Of a stretch of 64,000 bases of DNA, positions 1-10,800 are shown one piece after another (the stretch's first letter is position 1; each line of letters begins with the position of its first letter). This stretch comes from Ovis canadensis (taxonomy: Eukaryota > Chordata > Mammalia > Artiodactyla > Bovidae), in assembly GCF_042477335.2 (NCBI RefSeq), contig NC_091255.1, positions 44,494,501-44,558,500 of the forward strand, read 5' to 3'. Both the position numbers and the translations under genes were made by a program. The notes below the pieces were generated by a model. The model saw nothing but the letters and a program-made list of their open reading frames with translations. It was not told the origin of the DNA and did no database searches.

Positions 1-585
1 CAGCACTCCGATGGCTGTGATTCCCCAGGCACAGATGAGTCCTTCATTGGCCCTGCAAGCCTGTTTGCTTCCATGGTGGGTGTACACAGCCCCTGTTTGT
101 AGAAGGTGACCATCAGTGTTGGTGTCCTCTTCCTGGCTAGGTGCCTCTACAGAAGGGGCACCAAGGTGCCACAGGCGAAGGTGCTCACTGCCCTGCTGTC
201 GACAGCCCTTCACCCACCTCCCCCCCTCCGCCAGCCCCCCCAGGAAAGGTGAGAGGAAGAGAGGAGGTCATGGGGCACTGGGCTCTGATGGGTGGGGATT
301 AAGGGTGACGTGGAGGTGACAATGTTTGGAAAGTGGGAGAGGTCTGGGTGGGGCAGGGGAAAGGGCAGGAGGAGACAAAGGAGAGGGTGGGAGGAGGAGG
401 AGGGAGCAGGCGCCTTGAGCTTCAAGAGGAACATCACACTAGGGAAAGGCGGAGCTTGGGAAACTGCGAAATCAAAGAGCCAGCCTTGGCCAGCTCTTGG
501 CCAGGCACCTGGAGCTGAGGGACACGTTCCCTTGTGGTCAGGCCTCTCTCCACACAAGGTGGAGGGCTATGGGCTTCTCTAAGCC
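1..585. other. Intergenic DNA, nothing recognised
   Basis: This is G-rich intergenic sequence 3' of CACNA1G. Human ABCC3 would be the expected next gene in this direction (from memory of the locus), but none of its exons was recognised here. Short open frames are compositional. Confidence 0.5.
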
Positions 586-1616
586 TCAGTTCAGTTGCTC
601 AGTCGTGTCTGACTCTTTGCAATCCCATGAATCGCAGCACGCCAAGCCTCCCTGTTCATCACCATCTCCTGGAGTTCACTCAGACTCACGTCCATCGAGT
701 CCGTGATGCCATCCAGCCATCTCATCCTCTGTCGTCCCCTTCTCCTCCTGCCCCCAATCCCCCCCAGCATCAGAGTCTTTTCCAATGAGTCAGCTCTTCT
801 CATGAGGGGGCCAAAGTACTGGAGTTTCAGCTTTAGCATCATTCCCTCCAAAGAAATCCCAGGGCTGATCTTCAGAATGGACTGGTTGGATCTCCTTGCA
901 GTCCAAGGGACTCTCAAGAGTCTTCTCCAACACCACAGATCAAAAGCATCAATTCTTCGGCGCTCAGCCTTCTTCACGGTCCAACTCTCACATCCATACA
1001 TGACCACAGGAAAAACCATAGCCTTGACTAGACGGACCCTAGTCGGCAAAGTAATGTCTGTGCTTTTGAATATGCTATCTATGTTGGTCATAACTTTTCT
1101 TCCAAGGAGTAAGCGTCTTTTAATAATTTCATGGCTGCAGTGATTTTGGAGCCCCCCAAAATAAAGTCTGACACTGTTTCCACTGTTTCCCCATCTATTT
1201 CCCATGAAGTGATGGGACCGGATGCCATGATCTGTTTTCTGAATGTTGAGCTTTAGGCCAACTTTTTCGCTCTCCTCTTTCACTTTCATCAAGAGGCTTT
1301 TTAGCTCCTCTTCACTTTCTGCCATAAGGGTGGTGTCATCTGCATATCTGAGTTTATTGATATTTCTCCTGGCAATCTTGATTCCAGCTTGTGTTTCTTC
1401 CAGTCCAGCATTTCTCATGATGTACTCTGCATACAAGTTAAACAAGCAGGGTGACAATATACAGCCTTGACGTACTCCTTTTCCTATTTGGAACCAGTCT
1501 GCTGTTCCATGTCCAGTTCTAACTGTTGCTTCCTGACCTGCATACAGATTTCTCAGGAGGCAGGTCAGGTGGTCTGGTATTCCCATCTCTTTCAGAACTT
1601 TCCACAGTTTATTGTG
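586..1616 (-). mobile_element. BovB (RTE) LINE, 5'-truncated, decayed
   Basis: The last ~1 kb of a BovB non-LTR retrotransposon, antisense to the plus strand. The minus-strand translation carries reverse-transcriptase signatures [15 protein letters not shown] and [10 protein letters not shown], and the RTE C-terminal region with [14 protein letters not shown] and ending [10 protein letters not shown]. The 3' end is the CAGTTCAGTTGCTCAG start on the plus strand. The 5' end is truncated inside the RT at HNKLWK. Although a frame stays open for about 390 codons, the middle (about 1140-1240) reads in a shifted frame between compensating small indels, so the element is not functional. No clear target-site duplication was found. 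Confidence 0.93.
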
Positions 1617-3479
1617 AGGACACCAAACTGGGAGTGCATGAACACAAACGTGACTGCTTTGGGAAAGTCCTCCCTGGCAAGTCATTTTTTGATTAGGACA
1701 CCTCACACCATGTCCCATACCTTCCACACTGGGACAGAGGCTGGGGTAGTGTGAAGTCAGTGGTGTAGAGGTTGGCCCGATCAAGATTCAGACCTCAGCT
1801 CCGACATCCCCTGGCTGCGTGATCTTGGACAAGTCACTGAAACCTTTCTGAACCCATTGCCTCATGGGAAAACGATAGCAGTGGTCCTTTGCTTGCTAGG
1901 GTGTTGTGAGAAGTAGGTGAGAGGCTACAGATGAGTCTCGGATTCATTTTTAGCGCTCACTCCGCTTGCTGGTCTTTGTCCTCCCGCCCCTAGATACACC
2001 TTTCCCTGGACCTTGAGGTGGAGGAAAAAGAGGCAGCCAAGCCTGAGATGGGGGCCTGCAGCTGCTAACACAATTTCTTCCGAACCCACAAGGAGAAGGC
2101 TGGAAGTAGAAGTGCCAGAAGTAGATGTCTTACCTCCCAAAGCCCTCACATCCCCGAAGCTCCTGGCCATTCTAACCCTGTCCTGGAGGCCCTAGTCCAA
2201 GGCCTGCTGCCTCCACCAGCCCCTCATCCTAGCCTCCTTCAGACTCCTCCACTCCCCACCCCCAACGTATCCTAGAGAAGAATCAAATAACCATCCAGAC
2301 AAGCATCATGCGATTAGCATCCTTGTTGTTAAGATTGTTAATAACATACTGTTAATAAGATTCAGCCGTGTCATTATTTCTACTTCAGAACCCTTTTAAT
2401 GAGAAACAACAGCTTTCATCACTGATAAAGATTTTACATTTTTGGCAGGGAGGCCACAATTCTCTCCCCTGAAATATTCACTCTGACTCTGAGGGGTCCT
2501 GGGGGCAGGGGATGGTTGGGAAGTCTGGGATTGAGGGGAGGGAGAAGCAGCCCAATTCTCTGGCTTCACCTTGACCCAGATTCCAATAACCATTAGAAGA
2601 AAAAAAGACCCCAGAACATCCTCCCCAAATCTCCTACCCTCATTAAGGAATAGACAGCTACAGAATGCTACCAAAATATAAAAGCTTAATCTACAGACCT
2701 AGGTGACAAAACTCTAGGAATTCTGTGTAGATTTGCTTTTTCTTTTTTTTTTCTAAAAATAGGCAGTTCCTACATGCAACCCCCATCTCCCTATCCACAG
2801 AGCCCAAAGGAAAAAGAGTTTTATGCTACTGCACACCCTAAGAGGATGAAACCAGGTGTTTGTGTCAAGGAGTGGTATTATTTCTGTCCAAAAGAGCAGT
2901 TAGAAAAACTTTCACCCGCTTAGAAAATACTGGGTGGGACAAAACTTCCAGGTCCAACCATCCAGCAGCCTCCCCCACCTCACCGGGATCCCAGGTTCCA
3001 ATGGGGGATGTGGGTGAGCGCTGCCAAGCCCGAGCTGCCTTTCAGGTTTCAAGAGTCCTGGGGTTTGAAGGTGCTAGGGGTAAAGGATTAGGGGTATTCA
3101 AGGGATTGGGGTTGGGGGCAGATGTTTGGAGGTGGCTGGCAGGGACAGCCTGGGTGAGCCTGTGATTAGTGCCCTTGGCACGATGACACTATTTTGTTTC
3201 AGACAAAAGAATATTGCCTATGGTAGTCCCAGAAAGGAGGTTCTGGGCTATGCTGCTGGCACCTCCTCCTCCCCACCTCTTCCCGCAGACTGCCTGGCTG
3301 CCTTCAGCCCCCGGCCCCCCCAGCTCCCCACCCTGCCTCCTCAGGGGTTCCCACTGGGCAGGCAGCAGCAGTCAGTGTAAACACCTTGACGTGCTCATTT
3401 ATCACCCCCAGGGGGCCATCTCCCTATCAACTCCACTGAGCGGTCCCAGCCCTGGCCCCTCATTTTAGGAGGGAGTAGC
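1617..3479. other. Intergenic DNA with an old MIR-like fragment
   Basis: About 1780-1920 contains GTGATCTTGGACAAGTCACT and CTCATGGGAAAA, which fit a decayed MIR SINE. The rest is unique-looking sequence with a short T/A-rich patch near 2740-2760. No gene was recognised. Confidence 0.5.
1770..1920 (+). repeat. MIR SINE fragment
   Basis: The core resembles the MIR tRNA-derived consensus: 'tgatcttggacaagtcactg' then 'cctttctgaaccca', 'cctcatgggaaaa' and a 'gggtgttgtgag' block. Confidence 0.55.
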
Positions 3480-3960
3480 TCACTGTTTATATAGCTGAAT
3501 CCCATTGCCAGCCCTGATGGGGCAGTGCCTGCAGTGCCAGGGCCCTGTTGGTGACCCCCCAACCCCCCCAGGGCAACAGGCTGAAGCCCAGACCACTCAG
3601 GTCACCCTGGCTGAAGCCTGAGGAAGGAAAACGCAGAAGCACTTGCCTCCTCCCCGAAAGCACCCCTTAAATCCCCATTACAGCAGCTGAGACACCTCCC
3701 CCAGCCTCAGTCAGCCGCATTAAACAAAAACAGCTTCATTATGCCAATTTCCAGCTTTCAATGTGGGGCTGGTAGCTGTCAGCAGAAATAAGAGTTAATC
3801 TGGCATCACTCACATTCACAGAGCTGCCTGGCTAAAAGGAAGCGATAAAGCTTTGATAGAAGCAGGAGTATACCCTGCTTGTCCAGCCTGCCACCAACAC
3901 AGGGGCTTCTCTCTTCCCTCACCCCTGGGTGGCCAGGCTGTATCCTCTCTCTCTGGGTAC
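3480..3960. other. Intergenic segment, AT-rich patches near the gene end
   Basis: The stretch at 3480-3500 (TTTATATAGCTGAATCCC) and 3715-3810 (ATTAAACAAAAACAGC, CATTATGCCAATTTCC, AGAGTTAATCTGGC) differs from the GC-rich surroundings. It looks non-repetitive and could be conserved non-coding sequence. No coding potential was seen. Confidence 0.35.
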
Positions 3961-3962
3961 TG

Positions 3963-4010
3963 TGTGCGCACGCGTGAGCTCGCGCACACAGACACAGACA
4001 CACAGACACA

Positions 4011-4066
<56 letters not shown>
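3963..4066. repeat. Compound (CA)n microsatellite
   Basis: An interrupted GACACA/GCGCAC lead-in is followed by about 27 uninterrupted CA units at 4012-4066. It lies just beyond the inferred CACNA1G poly(A) site and is likely length-polymorphic. Confidence 0.97.
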
Positions 4067-4069
<3 letters not shown>

Positions 4070-4169
4070 GCAGCTCTGACCCCTTCCCTCCCCACCACCC
4101 ACTCCCCATCTCCAGGAATCTTTGTCCAGTACCATCTGGAAATACCTAACTCTGTCTCTTTGGCTTTTA

Positions 4170-4887
4170 CTCTGGACCGTGATTAACTTTTTATTTTGGA
4201 AAATTACTTTATTATAGATATAGATATGTATGTATGTATATATAAAAAGGTTCCATTTCATTTGTAAAATTTTTTCTTTTTTTTCCCTACAGAAAATGAT
4301 GACAAGATTAAAGGAAAAAAATAAGTTACATTACAGTTTCCAAAATGGTTCTTGCTCTCCACTGAAGATGGGCCCCCGTCAAGGCGGTAGTGCACTCTCG
4401 ATCCCAGCTTGTGCTTTGCAAGAAGAGGGAACATAACTAGACTAGTTATTTTAGGTTAAAATAGCCAAGAGACAGACGCCTTCGCCTCAAAAATATTCTG
4501 AGACACATAAAAGCAGAAGGGAACGAATCTCTTCAGTCACAAAATGTCGTACATCCCGCAAATACTAGATTCAATTAATTTAATAAAATAGAATATACAT
4601 AGAGATTCTGCACAAACGTATTGCTTTCTCCCAACAGCTCCTGGTGTCGGGAACCTCAGCTCTGCTGGGCCTCTCTCTCCACTTGGAGCCAAGGTGGCCA
4701 GGGCTGTCCAGAGCCGGGGCTGCTGCTGTTAACTCTGGAAACTCTGCTTGCCGGTGCCCAGCGTTGCTGAGGCAAGGAGGAGCACCTCCTCGGTGTCCAT
4801 TTGGAAACTTTCAGGAATACAGCCCAGGAGGAGGAGCTGGGATTTGGCACCCAGTGGAGAGAGGTGAGTGGGAGAGTAGGGCAGGAC
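4170..4887 (-). other. CACNA1G: CACNA1G 3' UTR (approximate end)
   Basis: The sequence after the stop becomes AT-rich towards lower coordinates and ends, by inference, just after two AATAAA hexamers near 4190-4213, giving a UTR of roughly 700 nt. A weaker ATTAAA at 4579-4584 could serve a shorter form of about 300 nt. The exact cleavage position is not determinable by eye. Confidence 0.65.
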
Positions 4888-7800
4888 TCAGGGGTCCAGG
4901 TCTGCTGGGTCACAGGATAAACCAGAGAGACTCAGCACGTCTTTCTTTGGGGAGGGTGAGGCAGCCATGCTGTCGGGAGGGCCAGAGGCCAAGGGATCCT
5001 TGGAGTCGCTGGACGGAGCCCTCCGGCGGAGGCAGACACCAGGACTGGGTGGGGGCCGAGGGCCCTGGCTCTGGCTCTCCGGGGGGTCTATGGAGATGCT
5101 GGGTGGGCTGAGTTTCTTCTTGGGCCGGCTCCCAGCTCCCCCTAGAGGCTGACCTCCAAGGCTAGCGGGATCGGGGCCCAGGGTGGGCTGGGAGCCACTG
5201 TCCAGGCAGCTGACCGCGATGGAGTGCCTCCTCTGTTCATCCAGCCAGGACGCCGGCCGGCGCGGGCAGCTCTGCGCCTCCACGCTGTAGCACTTCTTCA
5301 GGTCCCGTGCGGACGGGGCTTCCTCCTGACTGTCCATGGGCAGGAGGTCTCCTGAAATCCAGCTCAGCTCCGTGTCCAGCTCTAAGCTGCTTCTGGTCTC
5401 TGGTGGGCCCTTGCCCCACTGGGGTTCTGGGCCTGGGCAGGGGGCTGACGGGGGCATGTGCTTCAAGATCTTGCTCTGGCTGCGGGAATGCTGCTGAGCC
5501 TGGGTGCTGGAGCGGCCCCAAAAGGAGGAGGCCCGGGCCAGTGGCGGGGAGGGCCCACTCACCTCTGACAGCAGGTCTTCCCTGCTGCCCAGGCCCTGAA
5601 TGTCCAACGAATCCGTCCTTATTGCTGCCTGTATGGGGTGGGGGGAGGGCTCAGCCCGCAGGCTTCCTCTCCCCCATGAACTGTCCCACCTGGCAGGTCA
5701 GACAACCCCTCCTTCCCCTCCATGGAGCTGCAGGACCACCCTAAGCAGGGGTTCTCAGTGTCTGCTCTTACTGGGAGATAGGGGTCATGCACTGTTTGCT
5801 CTCTGTTTTCCATTGTGTCCCCACCCCAGGCCTGCAGGAATTGCTCCATGCAGCTCCCAACCCATGTGATCCCAGAAAGCGCTGGGCCAGCCCTGCTCCC
5901 CAGCTGTCTCCTTCAAACCTCCTAGCCTCTGCACAGCCTATTTCTTTGGCCTTACATACCGTTCCCAAACGGCAAGCATCCTTTGACTTTATGGGCTCAA
6001 GTACCCTGTGATGTAATATCTGACCATCTTTACCCCAAAGTAAAACTGACTCCTTCCTCTTCTGCTCTCTGCTGCACCACACGCATGCGCACCCTGTTGC
6101 TGCAGTGACCTGATGGGGTATTTGTCTCTGCTATTGTACCATGGGCTCCAGAGGGCAGGCGTTGTCTCATTTGTCCCCAGTGCCCAGACATGGGGGCTGC
6201 TCAGTGAATACTTGCGAAGCCGCTGAGGACCGTGCCTGCTCCCAAAGGTGACGGATTAAAGCGGATGCTCACGTAGCTATCCTCACACATGGGACACAGA
6301 GCATGAGCAGCGGCCTTGTCACGGGGGGGCAGACAGGCCTCACCTGGCTACCTGAGCCTTTGTTCTGTGCTCCTTTGTTCTGTGGGATCTGGAAGCTGGG
6401 CCCTGGGGGTCACCAAAAGTGGAGACACCCAAAACATGCCTTGTGCCCCTTAGCTAGGTCTACAAGGACAGAGACTTGCTGGGCAGCTCTGCCTATGGAC
6501 AGGGAATCCAGAGACCCAGGTTCTATCTCCAACCTGACATGTGTCCCTGGACAACCATGACCCCCTCTGGTCTCTGGCTTCTTCTGCGTCCCCAAGGGGA
6601 CACAGACCACTTTGCTTTGCCTAGAATTGTGTCCCCAGCATCTAGAACTCAGTCTGGCACATCACTGGCACACAATAAATGTTTGCTGGGAGAATGGAAG
6701 TGGCAAGCCTCATCATCACCAACAGCCTAGGATTCCCAGCAGAGAGGCCAGCCCCGGCCCCTGCCCACCCACTATACCAGCTCACCTGGCGCCTGAGTGG
6801 CCTCTGAGCCAAAGGGGAGCGGCCTGGTGGGGGCAATTTGGGGATGGTGCCCCAGGTGGGAGCACCATGGGGCTGGAGCAGATGGGGTGCATCTTTGGGA
6901 AGCTGCGGGATGTAGCTGGTGTCTGCTGGCTGGGAGTGGACGGACAAGATGGAGCCTGTGAGGGGAGGTGGTGAGGGGAGAAAAGACCTGGACAGTCAAT
7001 GTGCTGGCCCCCACCTGAGTCCCTCCCATCCCCTGTCCACTCTCCCCCAGCTGAGGCCCCTGCTTTCACCACCCCATCCCCACCCTGGACTGAAAGCCGC
7101 TCCCCTCAGGCTGGGAGCTTCCTCAGGCAGGGGCAGCTGACCCCTTCAGGCTGGGGGCTCCTCAGAGGTAGGAGAGGCCTCTTTGGCTGCCTCAGTACCC
7201 CTCCTTCCAGAGGGCAGGACTGAGCTTAGGCAAGGACGGATCTCCCAGTGTGAGCCAAGCGGGCCTGCCCCCAGCCTTGGTACCTGACTGAGCTCTGGGG
7301 AGCCCCCAGCCCCTGTGTCCCAGGGACCCCACGGCAGTGCTCCCATCCCGGCACATGTAGCTGTCATTGGGCAGAGAGTGCGTTCGGCTGACCCCAGACT
7401 TCCGCACAGTCAGCAGATCTGGTCCCAGCATGACGGGCACCTCCTCAGGGGGGGACTCCATCTGCAAAAGGAACAGTGCGGGGGGCGGGGGGGGGGAAGT
7501 AGGAGGAAGAGGGGCATCAGATTGGGTGACTGAGGCAGAGCTAGGCGATGGGACTCAGAAGCCCACCGCCCTGTCCAGACCCTGGCCCCCATCCCCTCCC
7601 TGGACAAGGTGGTGATGGAATGAATGTGGATGGGGAGAAGGACCAGACACATGGATGAGCCTTCCAAACACAGAGGAAGTGGGTAGGAGGACGCCCTGCC
7701 CCCAGAAAACTATTCATATTACATCTTGGAGCTTCCCACTGGAGATGACGGAGAGGTGAGGAGGTGTTCAAAGGAGGGAGAGCAGCCCCCAGCCCCCAGC

Positions 7801-10800
7801 CCTGAAGGCAGCCCAAGAGCTCATACTCAAGGCCTCACTGAGAGGCTCTGAAGCTGGACAGTGAAGAGTTAAAAGCTAACAGCACCAGCCGCCCTCAGCA
7901 TCCCACCTGGAGATTGCCTGGAGAATCCCGTGGACAGAGGAGCCTGGCAGGCTACAGTCCATAGGGTCACAAAGAGTCGTACATGACTGAAGCGACTTAA
8001 CACGCACATACTCCCTATCTCAATCACTGCGCTGGGGCTGTGGGGGGATTGATGAGTCGGGGAGGACCTTCCCAATGAGTAGAAGAGGAGGCAGCCAGAG
8101 ACTCCCTGCAGAACAGAGGCTGTTTGATCATCCAGTTCTTAACGCAGCCGCAGCACCCAGCACTAGACAAGGGCCAGGTTAATGTGAGCTGAATGATGGA
8201 TGAACACTAAGGGGATGGGTCACAGCTGGTTTACCCACCGCCCCACCTCTCTTTAATTAAACAATGACTCTGGCAGGTGGTGGGTGGTGAGCAAGGCCTG
8301 GATACCATGGTCTCAGGTCCTCCCTTAGTGGACAGACTAGAATGAGAGTGGATTTTTTAAAATCGAATTTCAAAGAAAGGCAGTCATCAGCTTTTGATCC
8401 CAGACAGAAGGAAACAAAATTTGTTCCCAAGAGATTTCTCCATCTCTAGTTCTCATGTCCATTCCCAGTTCTCAGAGAGGCCATAGATTCCTGTCCCCTT
8501 GCAGACTCAGCCAGGTAAGTAGTCCCAGCAGGCCTGAGAATGACTGTCAGAAAACAGTCTGGATCCTCTGCTTCCTCTCTCAGCCCCAGGCTCCACTTCT
8601 GCCAACCACTCCAAGAACCCCAGGGACCCCGAATCAGTGGTCAACAGAGCCCTGCTGCGAGAAATGGGCCCCTGTCCCTCCTTAAGTCCCAAGAAGAGGG
8701 GAAGGTAGGGAGGAGGGGGCTGCTCACTGTTAGATGTGGATGGGAGAGCTGGGTAAAAGTGGAGAAGCTGTCAGAACACAAAGAAGCTCCTCTGGACGTG
8801 GGGACACCCAGGGACAGTGACAGGGGAGACAGGAACACCCCCCCCCCCACTGGGTGGAGAAGGGCATGATGGTAGCAGCAGAGATGTGCCTCTCACCCAC
8901 TGTGTGGTGGTGAATGGCTCATGTTGGGGGGAGGTGGGAAGGGGAGGTGGGAAGGAGGGGTGCAGGGACGGGGAGGGCTGGCCTGCAAGGGGCTCCAAAT
9001 TCAAAAACCAACTCTGTGGCCAGACAGGCACGTTGGTCAGCTGTCTGATAACACCTCTGTTTTGAGCTCTGTCCCTCTTGGGTATCTGGATTAACCCTTT
9101 CACAACTGCTGCCCCTGGGCCCTCTGGGCAAGGCCCCAGTTGAATCTTATTTAATTTCTTTGTCCACAGTGGGGGACCTTAGTAAAGCCTGGGGCACTAA
9201 GTGCTGCCTCTGGGTGGGGCTGGCGGCAGAGTGAGGGGGAAGGGATCCGGAGCCCCTGCAGTCAGCCCGCCCCTGGGGGGCTGGGGAGCAGTGGGGGCTG
9301 TGTGTATGTACATTGCTCGCCAGGGCACTAAGTAAGAGTGTGTGAGTGTCATCAGGCAAACAGTCATCCGTCAGAGCTAGAGAGCAGGACAGTTCAGACA
9401 CAATCTCTGACGTCAAAGACAGAGCCTCCATCTCAGCTAGAGGGATCTAGACAGGGAGAGAGATGATCAGGCATAAGAAACCAGGACAGTGCGCACTCTC
9501 ACATGTGCACACACACACGCACACACACACACACAGAGTCCCTCTTCCCATTGTTCACAGAGCAGAAGGAGAAGGTCCCTCCTTTCTCTCTTCCCACCCC
9601 CTTCCCAAGTAAACTGAGAGCACCTCCCCTCCCCCCACTTCAAACCCCTGCTCTGATCAGAGAGGCTGCACAGGCAGGAAAGAGCTGGAGCCACTGACAA
9701 AGCGAGGAGACAGGGAAACGTTCTAAAGATGCTGCAGGAATCTTGACAGCCCCTCCCACATTACCACCATCCAGGGAGGGAGCAGGGAGCTGGGAGGGCT
9801 TCTGACTCTTATAAAGAAGATACCAGAAAAAAAAAAAAAAAGAAGAAGAAGAAGAAAGGCCCGCAAAGTGCCTCTCTGCTCCCAGCAAGACAGAGCAGCG
9901 TAGGGCGTGCTGGGGACAAAGCTGCCAGCCTGACGGCCGCTTTCTGCCTATTCCCTCTGCTTCCAAAAGCCTGGCAGGACTTGGTCTGCCCTCGAATTCT
10001 GGCATCTCCCCTCCTGGGCCCTCCTCCACCTGCCCTCTCCAGCCTGGGTTCTGGGAGGGCTCTCCTGTCGCTGGCCTGAATTGGGCACACTCAGTTGGGC
10101 TAGTACCCCATCTGGCTGGCTCACCTGGGATCTGCAGCTGGGCTTCAGTGCCTGCAGGACCCTGGAGGAGAGTGGGGCCATGCCTCCCAGATGAGCTGAC
10201 TGCCTGGTCACCTTCTCAACATCTTCTTCTCCCCCAGCACCTTTCCCCATGACCTTCCTTCAGGATGAGAGGACTCAAGAATGGACTTGATCTCTCAGGG
10301 ATCATTCTAGGTCACTGCCAGGTTCAGGACCCTATAGTCTATCTGAGCCTGAATCCAAGAAGAGGTCAGGAACCCTAGAGCAAGGTCTCTTCCTATTTAA
10401 GGATCAACGTCCATTTCTTTGATCAGGCTAACAGGTGTCCCAGGTACTGGGAACCTGGTTGCCCAGCCCATCATCCATCATGGCCCATGGAACACTAGGC
10501 TTTCGGCTGAAACTTGTCTCCTTGCTTCCACTCTGGGTCTACCAGGGACTTTCCTACAGTCCGTGACTTAGGAGGAGGGCTTTAGGGTGCACCTCCAAGT
10601 GAAGGGGGTCAAAGGTGGCGAGACAGGTCCCAGGAGGAGAAGGAAGAGGACCCCAGGAAGCAGAAGACTGCACTGAGATGGGATTGGAGGAGAAAAGCAT
10701 GTGCTGCTGTGGGAAGATGCAAGGCTTGGGGAAGAAGCCAAGTCTTATTTCAAACGAGGTCCTTGAACCCACTCCTGACTGGAGCCTTCCATCCCCTCTC

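Noticed and set aside
591..1784. A 397-codon minus-strand open frame that could be called a gene
   Set aside because: It is a BovB reverse-transcriptase relic plus about 55 codons of unrelated flank. It lacks the N-terminal endonuclease and its internal frame is shifted.
1..4169. First exons of the neighbouring ABCC3 gene
   Set aside because: Expected in this direction from the human gene order, but no transporter sequence was recognised within the available 4 kb.
3806..4261. Minus-strand open frame with a long Cys-Val repeat
   Set aside because: It is the translation of the (CA)n microsatellite, not a protein.
4644..5744. Plus-strand open frames of 145-155 codons
   Set aside because: They are antisense shadows of the GC-rich terminal coding exon 38 of CACNA1G.
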